The notes: generated by a model from the letters alone, not told the origin. A DNA stretch of 5,954 nucleotides from an uncultured Sphingomonadales bacterium (GCA_903828025.1 CAIKKO010000378.1:1-5954), one strand, 5' to 3'. Counted from the stretch's first letter, positions 1-5,954 are shown. A program made the numbers and translations.

Positions 1-505
1 CGCTCCGGCGGAGCCGCGTGTTGCCGCGCCGCGCCCTGTGCCCGCGCCCAGCGCGCCGCCTGCCGCGCCGGCCCCGTGCGCAGCCGCTCCGGCCGAACCG
101 GCTGTGAGCCCGGCACCTACGCCCGCCCCCGCCGCTGCGGCCAGCGAAGCCCCGCCCCCTCCGCCGCAGCCGCGGATCGTCTCGGTCGGCCCCGGCGGAT
201 TCCTCCGTCAGGGACCCGGTGACCAGCAAGCCCCGATCCCGCCTGCGCCCCCGCGCCGACTGGTGCCCGCCCGCCCCAGCGTCGAGGTTGCCGACAAGAC
301 CGGGCTGCTCGATCTCAACGACCGCATCTGCCGCTGGCCGATGGGCCATCCGGGCGAACCGGATTTCCATTTCTGCGGCGACAAGGTGAACCCCGGCTTC
401 CCGTATTGCGTCGACCACTGCGGGCGCGCGTATCAGGCCCAATTGCCGCGCGGACACCGCCGCCCGCCCCCACCCATGCCGTTCGGCGGCCCCCGCGTCC
501 GCTGA
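1..505 (+). CDS. gcrA: GcrA-family cell cycle regulator, C-terminal part (5' end outside window)
   Basis: The reading frame is open from base 2 to the TGA at 503-505 and has no convincing start inside the window, so this is the 3' part of a longer gene. About 95 residues of low-complexity Pro/Ala-rich linker (to about base 290) lead into a compact conserved domain at about 305-454. That domain contains the blocks ICRWPMGHPGEPDFHFCG, PYCVDHC and AYQ, which match the sigma-70-interacting C-terminal domain of Caulobacter GcrA (CKWPIGDP...FCG...YC..H...AYQ). A short Pro/Arg-rich tail ends in FGGPRVR. In the family, an N-terminal helix-turn-helix binds GANTC-methylated promoters while this domain contacts domain 2 of the housekeeping sigma factor. 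The DNA-binding half lies outside the window, so I cannot tell the main GcrA from a paralogue. The next gene on this strand is a diguanylate cyclase 116 bp downstream. Confidence 0.86.
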   Translation, partial: APAEPRVAAPRPVPAPSAPPAAPAPCAAAPAEPAVSPAPTPAPAAAASEAPPPPPQPRIVSVGPGGFLRQGPGDQQAPIPPAPPRRLVPARPSVEVADKTGLLDLNDRICRWPMGHPGEPDFHFCGDKVNPGFPYCVDHCGRAYQAQLPRGHRRPPPPMPFGGPRVR

Positions 506-621
506 CGGCGGCGTGGGCTGGCCGTGCGGTTGGTCCGATCCGGTGCAGAAATCCCGGATTTGGGCCAGAAATCGTCGGCCAGTGTGGTTAATCTCGCACC
601 AACGCCGCCGTTCTGTTGTGC
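506..621 (+). other. Intergenic spacer between gcrA-like gene and cyclase gene
   Basis: This 116-bp spacer must hold whatever ends the gcrA-like transcript and starts the cyclase gene, unless the two are co-transcribed. It contains a perfect 6-bp inverted repeat around a single base (AAATCC-C-GGATTT, 549-561) and a direct repeat CAGAAATC at 546-553 and 566-573, exactly 20 bp apart. No hairpin followed by a T run is present. The most AT-rich patch is TGGTTAATC at about 585-593, which could serve as a -10 region, but I see no well-spaced -35 partner. No Shine-Dalgarno sequence precedes the ATG at 622. Confidence 0.45.
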
Positions 622-1797
622 ATGAGCGACAATTCGACAGATGAGAGCTCGCGCCGGGCGCGCTGGTGGCAATGGTTTGGCGGCAATGCCGACGATGAGC
701 CGGAGACGCGGGAGTCGCAGACTCAAACAGTAGCGGTGGGATCGAAAGACCCCACCGCGCGCGAGGTCTGGCTGCCCGCCAAGCGGCGCATGATCAGCAA
801 AGTCGCGGATTTCCTGATCGATCATGATCTCGAAGTTCTGCCCGCAACCCTTACGATCGCTTATGAATGCGTGACCGGCGGCGCACCGCGGCTCGCCCAA
901 TTGATTCTCGAGCGAACGGAAAAGGGCCTGCCGATCACACTCGGGTGGATCGAGGAACAGCGCGGCGAAAGCAACAATGACAAGCACGGAGAGGCGCTGG
1001 CCGTGCTGATGGGGCGGCTGGAAAGCAGTCTCAACGATTTCAGCGAAACCACCAGCGGCGCGCGCAGCGCCACCAGTGACTACAGCACCGCGCTCCAGCG
1101 CCATGTCGATGATCTCGAAAATGTCAGCCGGGCCGGTGTGGTCATCACCGAACTCGCCACCCTCACGCGCGCGATGATGGCGCGCACGATGGCAATCGAA
1201 AGCGAACTGGTTTCCAGCGAACAGCGCGCGCAGTCCTTGCAGACGACGCTGGAGGAAACCCGCCGCCTCGCCGACATGGACCACCTCACCGGCCTGCCCA
1301 ACCGCCGCGCCTTCGATCACATCCTCGAGCGCGAGATCCGCGAGGCCAAGACCGCCGGCGAAGCGCTGAGCGTGGCTTTCGTCGACATCGACCACTTCAA
1401 GCGCGTCAACGACACGCACGGACACCCGGCCGGTGACCGCGTGCTCAAATTCGTGTCCGAAACGCTCAACCGCATATCCGATGCCCGCTGCTTCGTGGCG
1501 CGTCACGGGGGCGAGGAATTTGCCGTGCTATGGCGCAATCACAGCGTTGAATTGGCGTGGGAAAAGCTTGACGAAGCGCGCGAGGAAATCGCGGCACGCC
1601 GCTTGGTCAACCGCGCCAATGATACGCCATTCGGCCAGATCACGTTCTCGGGCGGGATTGCCGATGTATTCGGCTATCCGGACAAGAGCGCCGCGCTGAA
1701 GGCCGCCGACGAGGCGCTTTACGCCGCCAAGCAATCGGGCCGGAACCGCATCCTCAGGGCTGGCGAGGAGCCCGATCCGCAGCAGAAGGCGGCCTGA
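622..1797 (+). CDS. Soluble diguanylate cyclase (GGDEF domain, GGEEF signature)
   Basis: This 391-residue protein should make cyclic di-GMP from two GTP in the cytoplasm; no membrane segment or signal peptide is visible. Residues about 48-115 form a helical region with the pattern FLIDHDLEVLPATLTIAYECVTG, which resembles the N-terminal segment of many soluble proteobacterial cyclases (FL..H.L.P.P.nY.l.YeyvsG). Residues about 128-217 look like a coiled coil suited to dimerisation. The GGDEF domain follows: DHLTGLPNRR at 220-229, VDIDHFK at 254-260 with the metal-binding Asp, GGEEF at 296-300, and YAAKQSGRNR near the end. All active-site features look intact, and no EAL domain is present. The product-inhibition RxxD motif is displaced (R284-D287; the canonical positions hold D287 and C290). 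I chose the ATG at 622; TTG at 616 in the same frame is possible but less likely, and neither has a Shine-Dalgarno. The 3' end overlaps the convergent lipoprotein gene by 44 bp. Confidence 0.93.
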   Translation: MSDNSTDESSRRARWWQWFGGNADDEPETRESQTQTVAVGSKDPTAREVWLPAKRRMISKVADFLIDHDLEVLPATLTIAYECVTGGAPRLAQLILERTEKGLPITLGWIEEQRGESNNDKHGEALAVLMGRLESSLNDFSETTSGARSATSDYSTALQRHVDDLENVSRAGVVITELATLTRAMMARTMAIESELVSSEQRAQSLQTTLEETRRLADMDHLTGLPNRRAFDHILEREIREAKTAGEALSVAFVDIDHFKRVNDTHGHPAGDRVLKFVSETLNRISDARCFVARHGGEEFAVLWRNHSVELAWEKLDEAREEIAARRLVNRANDTPFGQITFSGGIADVFGYPDKSAALKAADEALYAAKQSGRNRILRAGEEPDPQQKAA

Positions 1798-2500
1798 GCA
1801 GAAACACCACATAGCCGCCAAACCGACGGTCACGCGCCAGCGCAGGCGGCGGGGTCCATTCGCCGCCTTCGACCAGTGCGATCTTGTGCAGGATCGGCAG
1901 CGTATCAATGTGCCGGAAATAGGCGGCATAGCCCGGGATGGTGCGGCGCGCCTGATAGGTCTGGATCACCACCTCATCGACCACGCCCGCCAGCGCGGCC
2001 AGCGCGGCGGGATCGCCGTTGGCGCTCCAATCAAGCAGGCCGGTGATCGAGAGCCGCTCACCCGGCTGCAGTTCACGGCGCGCCTTGTCCAGAAAGGCGC
2101 GGTAACCCTCCAGTCCCGCCGTGGCCGCATCGAAATCGATCTGCAGCCCCTCAAGCCGGTTGCCCGCCGCGCGCCAGCGCGCGAGCATCGCCCTGACCGC
2201 GCGCCAGGTCTCCGCATCCCAATCGAGCCGCTCGGTCCGCACCGTCAGCCAGACCGCGCTGCGCGGCACATGCGGCACGCCCGCGCGCATATCCACGAGC
2301 CGCACCGCACCTCCGCGCCGGATCTCTCCGCCCAGAATGTAGAGCACGCGCGCCTTGTCCGCTGCGGGCGGCGGCGGCACCCCGGCCCACAGGAAAAACT
2401 GATCATGCGCCGCCGGATTGACGCGCGGCGGCGGAGGTGCGGCCCGCTGGCAGCCTGCAAGCGCCAGCGCAGCCAGCAGCGCCGCCGCCCCTCCCCTCAC
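1754..2500 (-). CDS. DUF3142-type lipoprotein
   Basis: This 248-residue protein of unknown function starts with MRGGAAALLAALALAGC, a short lipoprotein signal with lipobox LAGC and the acylated Cys at residue 17. A Pro-rich stretch follows (APPPPRV), then the mature domain. Conserved blocks are LQIDFDA at 119-125, ITGLLDW at 152-158 and VDEVVIQTYQ at about 174-183. They fit my knowledge of DUF3142, whose strand-end D-x-D pattern and (beta/alpha) rhythm recall glycoside-hydrolase-like TIM barrels, though no activity is established. The GTG start at 2500 overlaps the TGA of the upstream helical-repeat gene (GTGA, 4 bp), indicating translational coupling. An in-frame GTG at 2527 would add nine residues (MGTEAEVLL) before the signal and is less plausible. 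The 3' end runs 44 bp into the convergent cyclase gene, and no terminator is visible there. The DUF3142 assignment is from memory of the family pattern. Confidence 0.82.
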   Translation of the reverse strand: MRGGAAALLAALALAGCQRAAPPPPRVNPAAHDQFFLWAGVPPPPAADKARVLYILGGEIRRGGAVRLVDMRAGVPHVPRSAVWLTVRTERLDWDAETWRAVRAMLARWRAAGNRLEGLQIDFDAATAGLEGYRAFLDKARRELQPGERLSITGLLDWSANGDPAALAALAGVVDEVVIQTYQARRTIPGYAAYFRHIDTLPILHKIALVEGGEWTPPPALARDRRFGGYVVFLLRPPSAADRAPRQP

Positions 2501-4617
2501 CAATAGTACTTCAGCTTCTGTGCCCACGGGCTGCGCGGGTATTCACGCTTCAGCGTATCATACCAGCCCTTGCGCTGCGCCTTGGGCGCTTCGTCACCTC
2601 CGCACGCGTTGTAGCCGGAGGGCGCGTAGCAATTGACCGCGCGGTAAAGTGCATAAGCCCGGTCTGCCGGGGCACTGCGCGGATCGGCGATGGCGGCGGC
2701 GTAAAACGCGCCCCGGGTCGTGGGAGTGCCCGGAAATTCATGCGCCGCCCCGCCCAGCTGGTCGCGCGCAGGGGCCGTGTCGAGCGTGGTAAAGCCATCG
2801 AAGCCGCTCAGCCGCCAGAACTCGCCCAGACAGAGCCGCGCATGGGTAGCACGCGGATTGGCCGCAAGCGTGGCGGCTGTGGCAGCAAGCGCCGGGCAGG
2901 CAAACCCGGCAGACGCGGTGCGCCCCTTGGTGAAGAGCCCGAGCGCGACGGGTTCGCCCGTCTCGAACGCCATCAGCCCCTCACTTGGCGCGTCCCCGCG
3001 CACCAACGCCAGACTGGCCCCGAACCCGGCATAGTCGCCCCGGCTGAGCTGCTTGTAGAGCAAGGTGAACAACGCAGCGTCGCGCTCGTGCTGGGGGCGC
3101 GTGCTGTAGGTCGCGGCGCTGCGCAGCAACGCGGGCCCGGCGGCATGCGCGATCAGGATCTCGCGCACCATACGGTCGGTGATCGGCGAGTCGGGCGCAA
3201 ACACGTGTGCCAGCTTGCCGTGCCGCTCCCAGTTCATCGCCAGCCCCAGCTCGACGGTGGGCCGCTGCCACAGCGCCTTGGCCCCGCCGAGCAGCTCCAG
3301 CCAGAAGCCTGCTTCGTTGACATCGCCCTTCGCCGCCAGCGCTTGCCCGCGCAGCACTTGCCGGCTGAATGCGAGGGGGGTGTAAGAGCTGCGTTTGGCG
3401 TCATCCGGGATCAACTGGAGGACGCGCGCATAGTCCTTGCCGACGTAGAAAGCATGGTTTGCCTGCAGGAAACTGTAGAGATCGGGCGCGCGCAGGAACT
3501 GGGCTTGCTGGCTGGCGAGCGTGGCGGCATCGAGCATTTTGCCATACGTGGCATCCGGGTCGGACGGGTCGGCCACCCGCATCTGCATCAGATCGGCTGC
3601 CGCGAGCAGCATCAGCCCGCCGCCCAGCGGATTGGCATTGTCGCTGGTTGTCAGGAACTTGCTGTCGGCCTCGTCGATCAGATCGACCAGCGGCGCGCCC
3701 TCGTTCTGGGCCACGGCGAGCAGTGCTTCATAGCGCTCACCCAGTGCGGCAAAGTCGCCCGAGAGCCACATTGCACGGCGTTCCAGCCCGCGCGCCGAGG
3801 CGGCGTAACGACCGGCGGGGTACGCTTTCAAGTACTCGGCGAGCGCGGCCCGGGCCCGCACGGCCGCCGCTTTGTCGACCGCCTTCAGTCCGTCAAAGTA
3901 GCCGTATTCATCCATCGCATGGGCCAGCGCCACGCCGAATTCGGCCCTTGCCACCATATAGCGCGCGGTTTCCGCAACCCACGGGTCGGGCGCGGACTGC
4001 AGCGCCGCAAAACCGCTGCGCGCTTCATCCCAGCGCGCGGCATAAAACGCGTCGGAGGCTGCCAGATAGTCGAGGAAGGCCTTGCCCGGAGCGCTGACAA
4101 TCCCGCCGGGCCATTGCGCCTGCACCGAAGCCGGCGCGTCGCACCGGGCCGCAAGGCCCGCGCGCGCGGCAGCCAGCGCCGTGCGCTCGGCCAGTGGCAC
4201 GCCCCGGTTGGCCTCCAGCGCAGCGTTGAACTGCGGAACGGCCACCGCAGCGCGCTCGCACGGGCCGACATCGCTGGGCAATGTCCCCAGCTCACCCTCT
4301 GGCTTCCAGCTGCGCTTGAGCATGCCCCAATCGAGGAAAGTGTGGCCGAAGCTCTCCTCGTCGTACCCGGGTTTGGGATAGTCTGCGCCGCCCTGCACGG
4401 GATCAATCAGCCCCAGTCCCGCTGAAGTGCGCAGCAGCGCCAGCAGATTGACCCGGCTGTCGTTGCCCGGGGCAATAACCGCGCGGTTGTGGCAGGCTGG
4501 CGCGCCGCCGAACAGCGACCAGACCGGGTCGCAGCCGACATCGGCGCAGGCCAGAGCGGCCCCGGACGATGCCAGCAGACCCGCCATCATGACACTTTTC
4601 GTAAACCCAAACCGCAT
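2497..4617 (-). CDS. Exported helical-repeat (TPR-like) protein of unknown function
   Basis: This 706-residue protein starts at ATG 4617, supported by GGAGG six bases upstream and by the signal sequence MRFGFTKSVMMAGLLASSGAALAC; an in-frame start 42 bp further upstream lacks these. Cleavage could be by signal peptidase I after ALA-23, or by signal peptidase II before C24 as a lipoprotein, but the lipobox (ALAC, Ala at -3) is weak. The mature protein is mostly amphipathic helices with TPR-like rhythm, clearest at about 176-208 (FYAARWDEARSGFAAL), 254-300, 418-440 and 512-540. Nine cysteines (24, 29, 42, 120, 159, 574, 596, 663, 672) suit disulfides in the periplasm. Conserved-looking ends are DPVWSLFGG...CHNRAVIAPGNDSRVNLL near the N-terminus and ALYRAVNCYAPSGYN...LKREYPRSPWAQKLKYYW at the C-terminus. 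Similar proteins are sometimes labelled as YfiO-like outer membrane assembly proteins, but the size differs greatly from BamD and I do not adopt that function. It is the first gene of a two-gene operon with the DUF3142 lipoprotein. Confidence 0.8.
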   Translation of the reverse strand: MRFGFTKSVMMAGLLASSGAALACADVGCDPVWSLFGGAPACHNRAVIAPGNDSRVNLLALLRTSAGLGLIDPVQGGADYPKPGYDEESFGHTFLDWGMLKRSWKPEGELGTLPSDVGPCERAAVAVPQFNAALEANRGVPLAERTALAAARAGLAARCDAPASVQAQWPGGIVSAPGKAFLDYLAASDAFYAARWDEARSGFAALQSAPDPWVAETARYMVARAEFGVALAHAMDEYGYFDGLKAVDKAAAVRARAALAEYLKAYPAGRYAASARGLERRAMWLSGDFAALGERYEALLAVAQNEGAPLVDLIDEADSKFLTTSDNANPLGGGLMLLAAADLMQMRVADPSDPDATYGKMLDAATLASQQAQFLRAPDLYSFLQANHAFYVGKDYARVLQLIPDDAKRSSYTPLAFSRQVLRGQALAAKGDVNEAGFWLELLGGAKALWQRPTVELGLAMNWERHGKLAHVFAPDSPITDRMVREILIAHAAGPALLRSAATYSTRPQHERDAALFTLLYKQLSRGDYAGFGASLALVRGDAPSEGLMAFETGEPVALGLFTKGRTASAGFACPALAATAATLAANPRATHARLCLGEFWRLSGFDGFTTLDTAPARDQLGGAAHEFPGTPTTRGAFYAAAIADPRSAPADRAYALYRAVNCYAPSGYNACGGDEAPKAQRKGWYDTLKREYPRSPWAQKLKYYW

Positions 4618-4623
4618 GTCCCG

Positions 4624-4628
4624 CCTCC
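4624..4628 (-). promoter_or_regulatory. Shine-Dalgarno GGAGG for the helical-repeat gene
   Basis: On the minus strand the sequence reads ACCGGAGGCGGGAC-ATG. A full GGAGG core lies six bases before the ATG at 4617. It decides the start codon in favour of the one that gives a clean export signal. Confidence 0.8.
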
Positions 4629-4665
4629 GGTCGTTATGGTCCAACCCTAGCCGCACCAACGCAAG
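4629..4665 (-). promoter_or_regulatory. Presumed promoter region of the helical-repeat/DUF3142 operon
   Basis: The pnp terminator ends at 4666 and the downstream gene starts at 4617, so a separate promoter for the two-gene operon should lie mostly here or within the terminator region. The minus strand reads TTGCGTTGGTGCGGCTAGGGTTGGACCATAACG. A pair such as TTGGTG and ATAACG is possible but only loosely fits the consensus. This call rests on the layout more than on the motif. Confidence 0.3.
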
Positions 4666-4694
4666 AAAAAAGGGCCCGCGTTGCCGCAGGCCCT
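4666..4694 (-). terminator. Intrinsic terminator of pnp
   Basis: Read on the minus strand, AGGGCCTGCG pairs with CGCGGGCCCT over ten base pairs (one T-G wobble) around a GCAA tetraloop of the stable GNRA type, and runs directly into six T residues. It begins 34 bases after the pnp stop codon and ends about 49 bases before the next start codon. The stem strength, tetraloop and T run make this a textbook factor-independent terminator, and it separates pnp from the downstream pair. Confidence 0.93.
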
Positions 4695-4728
4695 CGTTTC
4701 GTTCGCTCTGCCAGAAGGCGGGAGCGGA

Positions 4729-5954
4729 TCAGTCGTCCGACTTGAGGAACGCGGGCATGTGATCGCCCGAACCGCCCTCATCGCCGCCGCGCGGACCGCG
4801 ATCACGACCACCGCCGCCATCACGGCCCCCATCGCGGCCCCCATCGCGTCTGGGACCGCGATCACCACGCGGGCCGCCCGGACCACGGCGATCACCACGA
4901 TCACCACGATCGCTGCGCTCGGGGCGCGCTTCACGCGGCGGACGGGTATCTTCCAGCTCGGCACCGGTTTCCTGATCGACGACGCGCATGGACAGGCGAA
5001 CCTTGCCGCGCGGATCAATCTCGAGCACCTTGACCTTCACGGCCTGGCCTTCCTTGACCACATCGGTGGGCTTCTCGACCCGCTCGTTGCGCATTTCCGA
5101 CACGTGGACGAGGCCGTCCTTGCCGCCCATGAAGTTCACAAACGCGCCGAAATCGACGATGTTCACGACCTTGCCGTCATAGACCTTGCCGACTTCGGCT
5201 TCTTCCACGATGCCGAGAATCCACTTCTTCGCGGCCTCGATCTGGTTGATGTCGGAAGAGCTGATCTTGATCAGGCCTTCGTCGTCAATGTCGACCTTGG
5301 CGCCGGTTTCAGCAACGATCTCGCGGATCACCTTGCCGCCGGTACCGATCACTTCACGGATCTTCGACTTGTCGATCTGGATCGTCTCGATGCGCGGCGC
5401 GTGGGCCGAAAGCTCGGTACGAGCCGAACCCAGTGCCTTGGTCATCTCGCCAAGGATGTGCGCGCGGCCTTCGCTTGCCTGATGCAGCGCCTTGGCCATG
5501 ATCTCGCGCGTGATGCCCGCGATCTTGATGTCCATCTGCATCGTGGTGATGCCGGCGCTGGTGCCGGCCACCTTGAAGTCCATGTCGCCGAGGTGATCCT
5601 CGTCGCCTAGGATGTCCGAAAGGACGGCGAACTCGTCGCCTTCAAGGATCAGACCCATCGCGATGCCCGAAACCGGACGTTCGATCGGAACGCCAGCGTC
5701 CATCATCGAAAGGCAGCCACCGCAGACGGTCGCCATCGAGGATGAGCCGTTCGACTCGGTGATGTCCGAGAGAACGCGGATCGTGTAGGGGAACTCATCC
5801 TTGGTCGGCAGCACCGGGTTGAGCGCGCGCCACGCCAGCTTGCCGTGACCCACTTCGCGGCGGCCCGGCGCACCGAAACGGCCAACTTCGCCAACCGAGT
5901 ACGGCGGGAAGTTGTAGTGCAGCATGAAGCGCTGATACGACAGGCCGTCGAGAC
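4729..5954 (-). CDS. pnp: Polyribonucleotide nucleotidyltransferase (PNPase), 5' end outside window
   Basis: The frame is open from the right edge (reading LDGLSYQRF then MLHYNFPPYS) to the TGA at 4731-4729, so 407 residues of a protein usually near 700 are present. PNPase is a trimeric 3'-5' phosphorolytic exoribonuclease and a partner in RNA degradosomes. Counting from the Met at 5925, the second RNase PH domain spans about 1-175. It has the phosphate-site block SNGSSSM at 58-64 and LGDEDHLGDMDFK at 106-118, whose D110, D116 and K118 match the metal-binding D486, D492 and K494 of the E. coli enzyme. The KH domain follows at about 178-238 with GTGG at 194-197, then the S1 domain at about 245-315 (GKVVNIVDFGAFV). 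The C-terminus is unusual: about 57 residues rich in Arg, Gly and Asp (331-387) and a terminal HMPAFLKSDD. The in-frame Met at 5925 is internal, not the start. Confidence 0.98.
   Translation of the reverse strand, partial: LDGLSYQRFMLHYNFPPYSVGEVGRFGAPGRREVGHGKLAWRALNPVLPTKDEFPYTIRVLSDITESNGSSSMATVCGGCLSMMDAGVPIERPVSGIAMGLILEGDEFAVLSDILGDEDHLGDMDFKVAGTSAGITTMQMDIKIAGITREIMAKALHQASEGRAHILGEMTKALGSARTELSAHAPRIETIQIDKSKIREVIGTGGKVIREIVAETGAKVDIDDEGLIKISSSDINQIEAAKKWILGIVEEAEVGKVYDGKVVNIVDFGAFVNFMGGKDGLVHVSEMRNERVEKPTDVVKEGQAVKVKVLEIDPRGKVRLSMRVVDQETGAELEDTRPPREARPERSDRGDRGDRRGPGGPRGDRGPRRDGGRDGGRDGGGGRDRGPRGGDEGGSGDHMPAFLKSDD
4765..4935 (-). repeat. Low-complexity RGD/GGR-coding repeats in the pnp tail
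   Basis: This stretch encodes residues dominated by Arg, Gly, Asp and Pro (RSDRGDRGDRRGPGG and RDGGRDGGRDGGGG). At DNA level on the plus strand there is a perfect 12-bp tandem duplication CGGCCCCCATCG (4823-4834 and 4835-4846). There is also a 9-bp tandem repeat CGATCACCA (4889-4897 and 4898-4906) that continues partly as CGATCG. Such repeats can expand or contract by slippage in frame, since both units are multiples of three. The region lies within pnp and is not a mobile element. Confidence 0.85.

Noticed and set aside
712..724. Two GANTC methylation sites eight bases apart (GAGTC, GACTC) early in the cyclase gene, considered as a GcrA/CcrM control region
   Set aside because: They lie about 90 bp inside the coding region, GANTC occurs elsewhere in the window at roughly the frequency expected by chance, and the spacer upstream of the gene has none.
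433..1506. A 357-codon open frame on the minus strand, antisense to gcrA and the cyclase gene
   Set aside because: It mirrors the codons of a clear GGDEF protein and runs into the gcrA-like gene; no domain or start signal supports it.
1757..1773. Hairpin GGGCT-GGCGAGG-AGCCC near the converging gene ends, considered as a bidirectional terminator
   Set aside because: The stem is only five base pairs, the loop is seven bases, and no T run follows on either strand.
1886..2506. A 206-codon open frame on the plus strand opposite the DUF3142 gene
   Set aside because: Arg/His/Gln-rich translation without domains; the opposite strand carries a lipobox signal and conserved DUF3142-like blocks.
2437..4425. 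A 662-codon open frame on the plus strand, antisense to the helical-repeat gene
   Set aside because: The translation is Arg/Gly/Pro-rich with no recognisable domain, and it lies opposite a gene with a signal peptide, ribosome binding site and sensible composition. Long antisense frames are common in GC-rich DNA with strong third-position bias.
4765..4935. Repeat-rich region considered as a CRISPR array or mobile-element remnant
   Set aside because: The repeats are 9-12 bp, directly adjacent without unique spacers, and in frame with pnp, so they are protein-coding low complexity.
4681..5610. A 309-codon open frame on the plus strand opposite pnp
   Set aside because: Repetitive Ala/Thr/Ile and Asp/Leu/His-rich composition reflects the complement of pnp codons; it also begins inside the pnp terminator.

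Overview
The window is GC-rich DNA of alphaproteobacterial type. The best clues are a GcrA-family C-terminal domain, a regulator class essentially restricted to Alphaproteobacteria, and a polynucleotide phosphorylase (PNPase) with a long RGD/GGR-rich tail. Together with the protein style (Pro/Ala-rich linkers, a DUF3142-type lipoprotein next to a large periplasmic helical-repeat protein) this suggests Sphingomonadales, perhaps the Erythrobacter/Novosphingobium side. That order-level placement is inference.

Layout, left to right. (1) 1-505, + strand: the 3' part of a gcrA-like cell-cycle regulator, entering from outside the window. (2) 506-621: a 116-bp spacer with a small palindrome and a spaced direct repeat but no clear promoter, terminator or ribosome binding site. 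(3) 622-1797, + strand: a soluble diguanylate cyclase with a helical N-terminal region, a probable coiled coil and a GGEEF domain. (4) 1754-2500, - strand: a DUF3142-type lipoprotein that converges on the cyclase gene and overlaps it by 44 bp. (5) 2497-4617, - strand: a 706-residue exported helical-repeat (TPR-like) protein, whose stop codon overlaps the GTG start of the lipoprotein gene (GTGA), so the two form a tight two-gene operon. (6) 4666-4694: a very good intrinsic terminator for pnp. (7) 4729-5954, - strand: the 3' two thirds of pnp, leaving the window at its right edge.

How the genes relate. pnp ends at its own terminator, so the helical-repeat/DUF3142 pair is probably transcribed separately from the short gap at 4618-4665. 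Both products of that pair carry export signals and would meet in the periplasm or at the outer membrane; their common task is unknown, and this pair is the most interesting uncharacterised system here. On the other strand a cell-cycle transcription factor lies directly upstream of a c-di-GMP synthase. No mobile element, CRISPR array, tRNA or rRNA was seen. Coding density is very high, and no gene-free stretch exceeds about 120 bp.
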